Source: Dyadobacter bucti (GTDB lineage: Bacteria; Bacteroidota; Bacteroidia; Cytophagales; Spirosomataceae). From it: 64,000 nt of DNA. The translations under genes and the position numbers were made by a program. The stretch spans positions 186,001 through 250,000 of the forward strand of contig NZ_SWFP01000005.1 of the NCBI RefSeq assembly GCF_005869225.1. The letters run 5' to 3'. Shown one piece after another: positions 26,120 through 34,774 of this stretch. The stretch's first letter is position 1; every line of letters begins with the position of its first letter. The notes beneath the pieces are model-generated. The model saw nothing but the letters and a program-made list of their open reading frames with translations, did not search any database and was not told the DNA's origin.

Positions 26120-26959
26120 TCAGCGATAAGTAATCCGGTACATATCACCTTGTTCGTTGGTAACCAGCATATCAGTATTGTTCAAAAACAAAATCGCCTC
26201 GGCCTGCTTCTTCACAAACCGGAAACATCCTTTTGGTCTACTGAAATCAATCTTACCGGCGCTCACCTCAAATAGCAGGATCTTTCCGTAAGTCAGCAAT
26301 ACAAAAGTCTTTCCGTCGGGACTGATATCGGCAGCGGTTACCGGCGAACTGATGCGGATACTGTCCATGGGCGATAAGCTGTACTTTCCGGGCTGGACGG
26401 GAAGCGAGTATAATTTTACGGAACCGTTTTTGTCGTACTCTTTTGAAAAAAGATAAAGTTGATTTTTATGATAAAAAAAAGCTTCGCAATTGAATGCAGG
26501 GCTTTTGGAGGAAGAGGGGTTAATGCTTTGGTTTTGGTAAGAAAATGATATTTTTTCGGTTAGCGGGCTACCTGGCTTGTGTTTGTAAATTGCCAGGTCG
26601 TTTCTCTGGTTGCTGTTATTGCCGAAATCTCCGATGTAAATTGTGCCGTTTTCATCTTCCGCAAGGTCTTCCCAGTCCCTGTTTTTAGCATCCGGAATCC
26701 TTTCTGTCGACAGAAGCTTACCGTTGATATCAAATTCATATAATTCCGGTTTGCCCCCACTGTCGTTATGGGTCAGGAAAGAACCTGCCTTTTTACTTCT
26801 TGCCAGTCCCGAACTTTCGTTCACCACCGCGGGAAGCTTGCCTATTTTGCTAATTTTGTAGTGAGACCGTATTTTTTCAAAGTCATTGATCCTGTGATCA
26901 GGCTGACAGGTACAAAACGTGGTTTTGACGGCAAACCAAAGAAACATCAACTTATTCAT
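26120..26959 (-). CDS. exported beta-propeller-like protein of unknown function
   Basis: A 279-residue protein from the ATG at 26959 (MNKLMFLWFAVKTTFCTCQP), with a hydrophobic export signal and possibly a lipid-anchored Cys. The mature part has repeated short strand patterns like a beta-propeller or SMP-30/SdiA-regulated fold: ESSGLARSKKAGSFLTHNDS, DWEDLAEDENGTIYIGDFGN, EAFFYHKNQLYLFSKEYD, AADISPDGKTFVLLTYG. The DWEDLA and IGDFGNN pieces are typical of a conserved but uncharacterised Bacteroidota group. An ATG at 26989 is possible but would lie inside the divergent permease gene. Its ATG overlaps the opposite ATG at the CATG of 26957-26960. Confidence 0.65.
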   Translation of the reverse strand: MNKLMFLWFAVKTTFCTCQPDHRINDFEKIRSHYKISKIGKLPAVVNESSGLARSKKAGSFLTHNDSGGKPELYEFDINGKLLSTERIPDAKNRDWEDLAEDENGTIYIGDFGNNSNQRNDLAIYKHKPGSPLTEKISFSYQNQSINPSSSKSPAFNCEAFFYHKNQLYLFSKEYDKNGSVKLYSLPVQPGKYSLSPMDSIRISSPVTAADISPDGKTFVLLTYGKILLFEVSAGKIDFSRPKGCFRFVKKQAEAILFLNNTDMLVTNEQGDMYRITYR

Positions 26960-28184
26960 GAACCCAACTTTACGTCCTCTTCCCAACAAAGATAGAGAAA
27001 CGCCTATTTACCTGAAACTCGCCAGCATACTCGTAGCAGTTATCGCCACAGTTTACATACTTTTCGTTCTCAGGGAAACAATAATTCCGCTGGCATTCTC
27101 TGTTTTGCTGGCCATTCTTTTGCACCCTGTCTGTACCTGGCTCGAACGTCACCGGGTGCCGCGTATCGGGGCCATATTACTGAGCATACTTGCGTTGTTT
27201 GTGGTACTGGTCGTACTAATTTATGTTGTTTCAATACAGATAGGTTCGTTTGCAGAAGAGCTTCCCAGGATAACTGAAAAAGCGGAGACGATCCTTGACC
27301 AGACGCTTACCATGGGTGAGAGGTATCTCAACATCAGCCGCAGCCAGCAGGTCAGTGAGGCGAAAAAATATATGATTAACGCATTGAGCGAAGGAAGGGC
27401 GGTTTTATTGAACACACTTGTTACTACTACAGGCGCAATTTCGACCTTTATCCTGATCCCACTCTATATTTTCTTTCTCCTGCTATACCGTCATTTTTTC
27501 AGGAGATTTATTCACAAAGCATTCAAAAGCGTTCCGAATGATCAATTAAACCTTCTTTTAAAAAAGATATATGAGGTAATCAAAAGTTATCTTTCAGGCC
27601 TCTTTCTTGTGATACTGATCGTTGGCGTCCTGAATAGCATCGGATTATTGATTCTGGGTATACCGCATGCTATTTTCTTTGGATTTCTGGCTGGATTTCT
27701 GATCCTGATCCCCTATATCGGGATTCTGATCGGCTCGGTGCTCCCTGCATTGCTGAGCGTTGTGACCATGGATTCTCCCTGGTATGCGGTGGGCGTGATA
27801 GGGGTGATGAGTTTTGTGCAGTTTCTGGAAGGAAATTTTATTACCCCAAACATTGTAGGTTCAAAAGTGAGTGTAAACCCTTTGGCCGCGATTGTTGCCT
27901 TGTTTTTGGGAGGTCAGTTGTGGGGTTTGGCCGGCTTGATCCTCGCCTTGCCGGTTACTGCAATTCTGAAAGTCATTTTTGATGCCATACCGAGCCTTGA
28001 ACCTTTTGGGTTTTTACTCGGAGAGCCTGTCCATGAAGTGGCAGAAGAGCAGGCAGAAATGCGGAAGGAGGAACAGGAAACCAGGGAATTTAAGAAAAAG
28101 CCCTACCGGAAATATCGTAACAAACCGCGTAAAAAGCCCGATGGGCCGGGAGGTCAGTTACCGGCGGTTAGTCCGGAGGGTTAA
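26958..28184 (+). CDS. AI-2E family transporter (PerM-like permease)
   Basis: A 408-residue inner-membrane protein from the ATG at 26958 (MNPTLRPLPNKDRETP). About eight TM segments are seen, with the family marks PLAFSVLLAILLHPVCTWLE and LIPLYIFFLLLYRHFFRRFI, then FLAGFLILIPYIGILIGSVL and FLEGNFITPNIVGSKVSVNP. Relatives export the AI-2 signal or act as Na+/H+ antiporters; the true substrate here is unknown. The C-terminus is a basic, charged cytoplasmic tail (EEQAEMRKEEQETREFKKK, PYRKYRNKPRKKPDG). It overlaps the end of gldH by 4 bases, tail to tail. Confidence 0.88.
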   Translation: MNPTLRPLPNKDRETPIYLKLASILVAVIATVYILFVLRETIIPLAFSVLLAILLHPVCTWLERHRVPRIGAILLSILALFVVLVVLIYVVSIQIGSFAEELPRITEKAETILDQTLTMGERYLNISRSQQVSEAKKYMINALSEGRAVLLNTLVTTTGAISTFILIPLYIFFLLLYRHFFRRFIHKAFKSVPNDQLNLLLKKIYEVIKSYLSGLFLVILIVGVLNSIGLLILGIPHAIFFGFLAGFLILIPYIGILIGSVLPALLSVVTMDSPWYAVGVIGVMSFVQFLEGNFITPNIVGSKVSVNPLAAIVALFLGGQLWGLAGLILALPVTAILKVIFDAIPSLEPFGFLLGEPVHEVAEEQAEMRKEEQETREFKKKPYRKYRNKPRKKPDGPGGQLPAVSPEG

Positions 28185-28666
28185 TTGCCGGCGTTTTTTA
28201 CTTTTTCCACACTGAGCCCCACACTGACCACAAACGGGAGCGGATTCTGGCGCATGGACTGAGAGATTGTAAAGGTATAAGTACCGGATTTTTCAAAACG
28301 GTAGTTCTTAAGGAATTGGATTTTATGATCAAAAAGGTCACCCAGGCCCTTACCATAGGGTTTCCCGGTCGTTTCGTCCGACAGGCGAAGCTCTTCCATT
28401 GCATTGGAAACCACGTTTTGATCGGGCCCGGTAAGGTTTCTTGAAAGATACAGGTTATAATAAGGGTACTGCAGCGTATTCCTCAGCAGATAATACACAT
28501 TGTATAGCTGCACGGTATCCTTTATTTCGACCTTAAAAGCAGGTTTATCTTTTATATACCAAAGCCCGTCTTTGATGTCCTCGTGCGCTTTGTAAACCAC
28601 ATTGTCGTCACATGCTGATAATGTTATACAAAAGCAAAAAACAGCGACTGGCCAGAAGAACTTCAT
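28181..28666 (-). CDS. gldH: gliding motility lipoprotein GldH
   Basis: A 161-residue lipoprotein with lipobox LSAC at Cys19. The mature part DDNVVYKAHEDIKDGLWYIK and the region LYNVYYLLRNTLQYPYYNLY match GldH, a Bacteroidota-specific envelope protein first found through gliding-defective Flavobacterium mutants. It also ends with the typical GTYTFTISQSMRQNPLPFV. Together with the two type IX-secreted proteins it indicates a gliding/type IX apparatus in this genome. Non-gliding species also keep gldH, so motility itself is not proven. Confidence 0.85.
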   Translation of the reverse strand: MKFFWPVAVFCFCITLSACDDNVVYKAHEDIKDGLWYIKDKPAFKVEIKDTVQLYNVYYLLRNTLQYPYYNLYLSRNLTGPDQNVVSNAMEELRLSDETTGKPYGKGLGDLFDHKIQFLKNYRFEKSGTYTFTISQSMRQNPLPFVVSVGLSVEKVKNAGN

Positions 28667-28708
28667 TATCTAAACGGATATTTGATTTACAAAACTAACT
28701 TTTAAAAT

Positions 28709-29209
28709 CTATAAGCTGGTTTGCTGCGAGAAATATCGGTTCAGCCACGAATTTGAAGCCGGAATTTTCCACCTTGTCATCCACTGCGCCTTTGTAGTGA
28801 CCTGGTGATCGAAAATGATCGTCGAAGGCTCAATAACTTCATCGGCAACAGCCTGCTTTATTTTAGGAACAGGAATCGTTTGTACTTCGTCGTTGGCATC
28901 CAGATAAGCCAGTGAGCGGTCAAAAAAATCGATGTTCATGCGTTGACCGATTTCCTGCAGCCAGTGGACAGACTTGTCGATGGAGCAGCCGCTTGGCAGC
29001 TCGTCACGCTCGTCAACAGCGATCACAACAAACCGGTGTTCAAAGATTTTCCCGGATGCTGTAAGCGGTTTTCCGTGCGCTTCCCAATGATCCAGGGAAG
29101 CCTTCAGGGTCTCTGTAATGATGCCCGCCTCTTCGTTCGTGAGTTTTCTGTTGGCCTGATATACCCAGACGCGGGACTCGAAATCGATATCACTAAATGG
29201 GATGTACAT
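28709..29209 (-). CDS. conserved Bacteroidota protein (often mislabelled ABC transporter ATPase)
   Basis: A 166-residue cytoplasmic protein from the ATG at 29209 (MYIPFSDIDFESRVWVYQAN). It matches a conserved Bacteroidota family frequently named ABC transporter ATPase, although I see no Walker A or signature motif. Conserved stretches are ANRKLTNEEAGIITETLKAS, HRFVVIAVDERDELPSGCSI then DKSVHWLQEIG, and FFDRSLAYLD. Its function is unknown. It follows the two Fe-S protein genes and probably shares their transcript. Confidence 0.75.
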   Translation of the reverse strand: MYIPFSDIDFESRVWVYQANRKLTNEEAGIITETLKASLDHWEAHGKPLTASGKIFEHRFVVIAVDERDELPSGCSIDKSVHWLQEIGQRMNIDFFDRSLAYLDANDEVQTIPVPKIKQAVADEVIEPSTIIFDHQVTTKAQWMTRWKIPASNSWLNRYFSQQTSL

Positions 29210-29262
29210 AGCTGAAAAGTGTAAATGCTTAAAGAAAAATATTAAAAAGCATAGCAATGAAA

Positions 29263-30060
29263 TTATAACCCTTCGGCCCGGGCGATCAGTTCCGCCAGAT
29301 CGTAAACTTTAACGGAATCCTCTTTTTCCTTGTTTTTAACGCCATCGGTCATCATTACCATACAGAACGGGCAAGCGACAGCAATCGTATCGGCACCTGT
29401 ACCCAATGCTTCCTCGACCCTTTCGATGTTGACATCTTTCTTCCCCGCTTCCGGTTCCTTGAACATCTGCCCGCCTCCCGCTCCGCAACAAAGCCCTTTT
29501 GTCCGGCACCGTTTCATTTCGACCAGGTCTGCATCCAATGCTTCCAGAACCTTCCGCGGAGCTTCGTAAACATCATTGGCCCGGCCCAGATAACACGAAT
29601 CATGAAATGTTATTCTCCTGCCTTTGAATGTCTCACCGCCTTCAACACGCACCCGGTCTTCATTGATAAGCCCCTGCAAAAATTCAGAATGGTGGACCAC
29701 CTCATAATGTCCTCCCAGCTCAGGGTATTCATTTTTTAAAGTATTAAAACAATGCGGACAGGCCGTTACGATTTTCTTGACACCATACATATTCAGCACC
29801 TGTATATTGGACATGGCCAGCATCTGAAAAGTAAATTCGTTGCCCGCCCGCCGCGCCGGATCGCCGGTACAGCTTTCTTCTGTTCCTAAAACCGCAAATT
29901 TGATCCCAGCCTTGTTCAGTATTTTTACAAAAGCAACAGTTACCTTTTTATAGCGGTCGTCAAAAGAACCTGCACAGCCCACCCAGAACAACACCTCGGG
30001 AGATTCGTTTTTTGCAGCGAGTTCCGCCATTGTCGGCACCTTGTATATTTGATCGCTCAT
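29263..30060 (-). CDS. Fe-S binding CCG-domain protein (HdrB/GlpC-like)
   Basis: A 265-residue protein with two cysteine-rich CCG domains, as in heterodisulfide reductase subunit B, GlpC and LldE. The first is seen in FWVGCAGSFDDRYKK and TACPHCFNTLKNEYPELGG, the second in TFHDSCYLGRANDVYEAPRK, CRTKGLCCGAGGGQMFKEPE and VACPFCMVMM. Such domains bind a noncubane Fe-S cluster and transfer electrons. It follows the membrane Fe-S protein gene by 5 bases and almost surely forms a complex with it. Confidence 0.88.
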   Translation of the reverse strand: MSDQIYKVPTMAELAAKNESPEVLFWVGCAGSFDDRYKKVTVAFVKILNKAGIKFAVLGTEESCTGDPARRAGNEFTFQMLAMSNIQVLNMYGVKKIVTACPHCFNTLKNEYPELGGHYEVVHHSEFLQGLINEDRVRVEGGETFKGRRITFHDSCYLGRANDVYEAPRKVLEALDADLVEMKRCRTKGLCCGAGGGQMFKEPEAGKKDVNIERVEEALGTGADTIAVACPFCMVMMTDGVKNKEKEDSVKVYDLAELIARAEGL

Positions 30061-30065
30061 AGTTT

Positions 30066-31409
30066 TTATGGTTGTTCTTGTCTCAGCTCGTTAGCCCAAT
30101 TAAACCTGTCGCCTGGCGAAAATTTCCAGGGCGCCTGGTTTGTATCCAGATTTTGAAACATCATATTCCATGATCCGGGTGCCTGCGCTTCGTCCATGAT
30201 CTTGTACCGGCGAAGCTGAAGAATGATATCCAGTGGGTTGATGAGCACCGGGCATTCCTGCACACAGGCATTGCAAGAGGTGCACGCCAGAATTTCCTCG
30301 TTGAGGATATAATCACCCATCAGACTTTTTCCGTCATCGGCGAACTCACCACCATTGGCCAGCATATTTTTACCAACATCCTCAAGGCGGTCACGGGTAT
30401 CCATCATTATTTTTCGCGGCGATAACTTTTTGCCCGTCATATTTGCAGGACAGGCTGCCGTGCACCGTCCACATTCCGTGCAGGAGTACGCATCCATGAG
30501 GTTTTTCCAGCTCAGGTCCTGCACATCTTTTGCCCCGAACCGTTCCGGAACAGCTGCTACCTCACCCGTTTGAGAAGTTTCCAGACCCAGCATCATTTTC
30601 ACTTCATTGGTAATTTCGGGCATGTTGTGCATTTTGCCCTTCGGGATCAGCCTCGAAAAATAGGTATTGGGAAACGCCAGAACTATATGGAGATGTTTCG
30701 AATAAGTCAGATAAACGGCAAAAACGAAGATGCCCAGAATATGGAGCCACCAGGCAAACCGCTCGTATATAATCAGGGAGTTTTCATTCCACCCTTCAAA
30801 CACGGGTTTTAGGAACTGACTGAAAAAAAAGTCCCCTGTTCTTGTATAGTGTTCACTTCCCAGATCCTGCAAAACACTGTCGGCAGCATTCATCGTCAGA
30901 ATCGCAATCATCAGCACAATTTCAAAAACCAGGATCAGTTTACCGTCCAGTTGCGGCCAGCCACTCATTTCACGGTGGCGGGAAGGTTGCAGACGTTCCA
31001 CTTTGAGTATGCTCCTCCGGATCAGAAATATCGTACATGCCAGCAACACACTGATAGCGAGAAATTCAAAAAAGCCGAGGAGGAATGGATAAAAAGAACC
31101 TAAAAATGGAGCAAACAACCGGTGCTTTCCCAGCAGACCATCCAGCGTGATTTCCAGTACTTCAATGTTGATCAGAATAAAACCAGCATAGACAGCAAAA
31201 TGGAGAAAACCGATCAAAGGTCTGTCGAACATCTTTTTCTGGCCTAGCGCAACACGAAACATGACCGCCCATCTTTTCGCAGGCTGATCATTGCGATCCT
31301 CGGCACGTCCAAGTCTGATTATTGCGCTGATAATTCTAATCCTGCGTACAACGAGCCAGGCGACCGTACCCAGGGCGGCGATAAAAATAATTTGCTGGAT
31401 CAATGCCAT
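30066..31409 (-). CDS. membrane-bound 4Fe-4S oxidoreductase subunit
   Basis: A 447-residue protein from the ATG at 31409 (MALIQQIIFIAALGTV). An N-terminal membrane domain of about five TM helices resembles the cytochrome b-like part of HdrE/NarI. Two ferredoxin clusters follow: CTECGRCTAACPANMTGKKL and CTSCNACVQECPVLINPLDI. With the CCG protein encoded next, it looks like a quinone-linked electron-transfer module. The electron donor is unknown. An upstream start at 31436 is possible. The opposite-strand tRNA promoter begins about 185 bases upstream. Confidence 0.85.
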   Translation of the reverse strand: MALIQQIIFIAALGTVAWLVVRRIRIISAIIRLGRAEDRNDQPAKRWAVMFRVALGQKKMFDRPLIGFLHFAVYAGFILINIEVLEITLDGLLGKHRLFAPFLGSFYPFLLGFFEFLAISVLLACTIFLIRRSILKVERLQPSRHREMSGWPQLDGKLILVFEIVLMIAILTMNAADSVLQDLGSEHYTRTGDFFFSQFLKPVFEGWNENSLIIYERFAWWLHILGIFVFAVYLTYSKHLHIVLAFPNTYFSRLIPKGKMHNMPEITNEVKMMLGLETSQTGEVAAVPERFGAKDVQDLSWKNLMDAYSCTECGRCTAACPANMTGKKLSPRKIMMDTRDRLEDVGKNMLANGGEFADDGKSLMGDYILNEEILACTSCNACVQECPVLINPLDIILQLRRYKIMDEAQAPGSWNMMFQNLDTNQAPWKFSPGDRFNWANELRQEQP

Positions 31410-31593
31410 AGTAAGTACAAATTTGACCTTATTCACCCAAATGGTATGCTTGCATACTTAAACAAATATGAGAAAAACGTACCATGGAGCAATCGCTGGA
31501 AGAATAAAAAATATGTGGGTAAAAGATAATGTTAAGAAAATGAGGGGGATAACGATCTTCGGAGAATTAATTTAGAAATTTTTTACAGAATAA

Positions 31594-31624
31594 TTTGTAA
31601 AGCAAAACCAGACTTCTATTTTTG
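31594..31624 (+). promoter_or_regulatory. sigma-A type promoter of tRNA-Phe
   Basis: TTTG at 31594-31597, a 19-base spacer, then TATTTTTG at 31617-31624. It is a full match to the Bacteroidota -33/-7 pattern, 27 bases before the tRNA. Confidence 0.8.
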
Positions 31625-31651
31625 CAGTCCCAAACGGGGCCAACTGAAAGC

Positions 31652-31724
31652 GGTGATGTAGCTCAGTCGGTAGAGCAAAGGACTGAAAATCCTTGTGTCG
31701 GCGGTTCGATTCCGTCCATCACCA
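31652..31724 (+). tRNA. tRNA-Phe (anticodon GAA)
   Basis: A 73-base tRNA. The acceptor stem GGTGATG pairs with CATCACC, the D arm is GCTCAGTCGGTAGAGC, the anticodon stem-loop GGACTGAAAATCC exposes GAA, and the T arm is GGCGGTTCGATTCCGTC. The discriminator is A, and the 3' CCA is not fully encoded (CA follows). It has its own promoter and terminator. Confidence 0.95.
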
Positions 31725-31733
31725 CAGAATATC

Positions 31734-31768
31734 AGGCAGTTATGACGAAAGTTGTAACTGCCTTTTTT
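31734..31768 (+). terminator. terminator after tRNA-Phe
   Basis: AGGCAGTTA pairs with TAACTGCCT over a 12-base loop, followed by TTTTTT. It lies 9 bases past the tRNA. Confidence 0.85.
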
Positions 31769-31955
31769 ATTACTACAATACTACTACAACATTATTGGTA
31801 ACAAGCTGAATATCTGGTGAAAGTTATCCGTAATAAGGCAAGCGGATATGCGGTTTTGCTATAATGTGAAATCAATTTGTTGAAGGAAATGCGATATTGC
31901 TGTTCATTGCGTGTAAAAGTCACTTTGTCAATACCTTCTTTCATGCTAATTCCCA

Positions 31956-32912
31956 ATGTCAGCAGAAAAAATTAAATATCTAATCGAACATGAGGCAGAA
32001 GGTTCTTTGCTCGATTTTAAGTTGGAGCCTTACTCCCTTGGGACGGAGAAAAAATCGGAATTTCTAAAAGACCTGTCGGCGATGGCGAATGTACTTTTAG
32101 ACGAGGACAAATACATCATATTGGGGGTTGTAGAAAAGGACGGATTGGCTTGTGGCTTCCGATCAATTGGTAACCTGCCAGACGAGTCAAATTTTCAAAA
32201 GTATATCAATGATAATATCGAGCCAGACTTACAGTTTGAAATAAAGCGGGTGGAGTATTCGGGATATGATCTTGCCTTTATCAGAATTTTCGGGAACAAG
32301 GACAGACCTTATCTGTTCACAAAAGAGATTATTGACGGCCAAACGAGCAAAGTAAAGTTCAGGCCGGGAGACGGGTTTATTAGAAAAGGTTCGGCAACGA
32401 CAAAAATTGTGAGGGCCCATCTAGACCGAATTTATGCGGCAAAATGGCAAAGAAAAGATCGGAAGGCAGACATCGAGGTTATTTGTAGCGTCAAACCAAG
32501 TAAAGAGCTTCCTCAGTTTGATCATATTGATGTAACGATAATCAACAAGTCAAATACTTCAATCAATTTTAGTGTTGATCTAAAGATCTTCAAGCAAGAC
32601 GGTCTTTGGATTGCACCGAAATTTGAATTACAACGTGAACTTGCGAAAGATTTGAAGGAAGCAATGTACTACACTCCCGCTATTGCTATATCCAACCTAC
32701 AAAGGGATAATCACTTTTTAGTGGCAACCGGGCTGAAAAATGGTATAACACTTCTTCAGAATGACTGTTTACAAGATGTGTTAGAAGAAAATGCTATGAT
32801 TTTGATGACCAGCGAAAAGGTCGTTTTTAAATGTGAGCTTTTCGTTCGTAGTGACGATTTTACTCAGGGAATGTTAATCCAAAATATCGAGCTTTCGGCA
32901 CAGAGACGATAA
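31956..32912 (+). CDS. AlbA_2 (Schlafen-like) putative DNA-binding domain protein
   Basis: A 318-residue protein. The first 150 residues match the AlbA_2 domain: IEHEAEGSLLDFKLEPY then KSEFLKDLSAMANVLLDEDK, YIILGVVEKDGLACGFRSIG, and the strand pair FRPGDGFIRKGSATTKIVRA. The rest is a beta-rich region of unknown kind (VTIINKSNTSINFSVDLKIF). AlbA_2 proteins occur in transcriptional regulators, helicases and defence genes; the role here is unknown. It lies in an accessory patch beside tRNA-Phe and looks more AT-rich than its surroundings, which suggests recent acquisition. It converges on the broken fic gene. Confidence 0.75.
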   Translation: MSAEKIKYLIEHEAEGSLLDFKLEPYSLGTEKKSEFLKDLSAMANVLLDEDKYIILGVVEKDGLACGFRSIGNLPDESNFQKYINDNIEPDLQFEIKRVEYSGYDLAFIRIFGNKDRPYLFTKEIIDGQTSKVKFRPGDGFIRKGSATTKIVRAHLDRIYAAKWQRKDRKADIEVICSVKPSKELPQFDHIDVTIINKSNTSINFSVDLKIFKQDGLWIAPKFELQRELAKDLKEAMYYTPAIAISNLQRDNHFLVATGLKNGITLLQNDCLQDVLEENAMILMTSEKVVFKCELFVRSDDFTQGMLIQNIELSAQRR

Positions 32913-32954
32913 TGACAGGCGAATCAATTGCAAATGTTGTGATTCATATCCTAA

Positions 32955-34101
32955 TCAACTATGTGTTGTCCGAATGACTACTGCATCTTGCTCTTGCTTT
33001 TTAAGGCTTCCAACGTTTACCAGCAGAGAAATAAGGTCATCATTGAAATAGTAATTCTCTTTACCTAGTCTTTTCTTACGGAGAAGATTAATATCACAGA
33101 GTAAATCCAAATATCGGGCTGCCGTTTTGCGGGCAACGTTCAAATCAACCTTCACATATTCTATTTTGGTGTAGTGGTGTCGGAATAGGCTATTGATCAG
33201 ATCTTGGCTGTAAACCTTGGGTAGCTCAGTTCTGATTTTTTGTTTGTGACTGGTCATCAATATCTTAATTCCTCTGATCATATCGGATGTTTGCAGAGCT
33301 GTTTGCTCGACAGCATGGAGAATGTACAGAATCCAAGACTCCCATTGCCCGGTCTGTCGCGTTTGCTGTAACAGATTATAATAAGCCGCTTTGTTTTGAT
33401 TGATAAAACGACTTAGGTACAGGATTGGTAATTTGAGCAAGCCTTCTTTCACCAAGTATAGTATGTTTATAATCCTTCCCGTTCGACCGTTGCCATCGTA
33501 AAATGTGTGAATACTTTCAAATTGATGATGAATTATGGCCATCTTAATGACTGGGTCAATATCAGAAACGGAAGCATCATTTATAAAATGTTTTAAATTG
33601 CTCATTAGAGAAACGATGTTTGCATGGTCTCGGGGTGGCATGTATACAGTTTCACCTGTTTGCTCATTTTTCAGTACAGTCCCGGTACTTTTCTAAAACC
33701 GGCATCATTTTCTTCAAGTAGGGCTTGCAAAGCAATAATATTGTTGCTGGTCAGTAGACCGCTTTGCTTTACTTGGTAATATCCTTCCAGGAGTGCGTGA
33801 GAATAATTATATACTTCCTTGGCTGCAAGGCTGACAAATTGATGTGTTTGACTATCACTACTATATAGTTCATCGTGTGTAGTAACAATGTTTTCTATTG
33901 CCGAACTATCCTTGGCTTCTTGCAATGCAAGAGTGTTGATGATAATGCGTTCATTAGAATACATTCTGCAATACCATTTAATCCCGCCAAGGCGGCCCTG
34001 GCTGTGCTTAGTTTTTTAAGTAATGCCTTAGTTTCTATTTCTCCGGTTAGAGGTAGCGTTGGAAGGGTTAATCTGGAAGTACTCATACTTTCGTAGGTCA
34101 T
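32955..34101 (-). pseudogene. Fic family protein gene, broken by two single-base deletions
   Basis: Three reading frames together make one Fic protein. Frame one (from 34101) gives the Fic_N start TLPTLPLTGEIETKALLKKL. Frame two (from 33964) gives LALQEAKDSSAIENIVTTHD, which holds the inhibitory SxxxEN motif. Frame three carries the Fic core HTFYDGNGRTGR and a C-terminal winged-helix-like part. Each junction fits loss of one base: near 33964, and near 33685 where GGA-CT-GTA stands for GGA-ACT-GTA. Fic enzymes move AMP or other nucleotides to proteins. The motifs are intact, but the full protein cannot be made without two frame corrections. Confidence 0.82.
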
Positions 34102-34150
34102 TTTTCCAAATTTAGGTCTATTTCCGAACTAACGTGAGTCATTTTTCCAA

Positions 34151-34186
34151 TTTTTGACCCACGTTTATATCGACGTGGGTCAAAAA
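34151..34186. terminator. strong bidirectional terminator at the end of the long operon
   Basis: TTTTTGACCCACGT, an 8-base loop, ACGTGGGTCAAAAA: a perfect 14-bp stem with T-runs on both strands. It lies 22 bases past the last gene of the minus-strand operon and marks its end. Confidence 0.88.
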
Positions 34187-34207
34187 TCTGACTTTCTACA
34201 CACACTG

Positions 34208-34774
34208 CTAAAATTCCCCAACCCCATACCGCAACCCAACCATCCCATTCCTATAAGCAATCACATCCTTCAAATGCAGCCTCTGCTCCACCCCAACCTG
34301 GTCAAGGAATAAGGTTCCTTCGCCAAGAATAATGGGTAGGATCGATAGTCTTATTTCGTCGGCCAGTTGTAAGCGGAGGAATTCATTTGCCACCATAGCG
34401 CCGCCGGCGAGCCAGACGTGGTTGTAGTGTGGTTTTAGCCGCTCTTCGACCAGTTTGTTTAGATCTCCGGAATACAATTCAACGTTCGGTCTTTCGATGG
34501 GCAGGTTTCTGCTGGTTACCACGATGGTCGGCTTGTCGCCGTAGGCCCAGCCGTAAGACTTTGAAAGTTCCAGAGCATGTTCGTAAGTCCGGGAGCCCAT
34601 GACGTAGCAGTCGATCGTTTTTAGAAATTCCTCCGGATTTTCTCCGTCGACACCCTTCGCATACGGGCTCGATGTCTCAAACCAGGAAACGCTGTTGTCC
34701 TTTTTGGCGATTATGCCGTCCAGACTGGCGACCATGTGGATGGTTGCGCGGAATGGGTCGTGTTTCCCGTTCAT
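34208..34774 (-). CDS. dihydrofolate reductase / RibD C-terminal family protein
   Basis: A 188-residue NADPH-binding reductase-fold protein. Marks are IHMVASLDGIIAKKDNSVSW at the start, CYVMGSRTYEHALEL and GDKPTIVVTSRNL, then HVWLAGGAMVANEFLRLQLA (GG nucleotide motif) and ILPIILGEGTLFLDQ. These resemble YyaP/YwjB and RibD-C rather than a true FolA. The substrate is unknown. The ATG overlaps the stop of the upstream deacetylase by 4 bases, so it is the last gene of the long operon. Confidence 0.85.
   Translation of the reverse strand: MNGKHDPFRATIHMVASLDGIIAKKDNSVSWFETSSPYAKGVDGENPEEFLKTIDCYVMGSRTYEHALELSKSYGWAYGDKPTIVVTSRNLPIERPNVELYSGDLNKLVEERLKPHYNHVWLAGGAMVANEFLRLQLADEIRLSILPIILGEGTLFLDQVGVEQRLHLKDVIAYRNGMVGLRYGVGEF

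Noticed and set aside
31725..34200. Phage-type attachment repeat of the tRNA-Phe 3' end
   Set aside because: I looked for a second copy of the tRNA 3' end near the far side of the patch and saw none, and no integrase gene is present. A short minus-strand frame of 50 codons at 31792-31944 is not recognisable.
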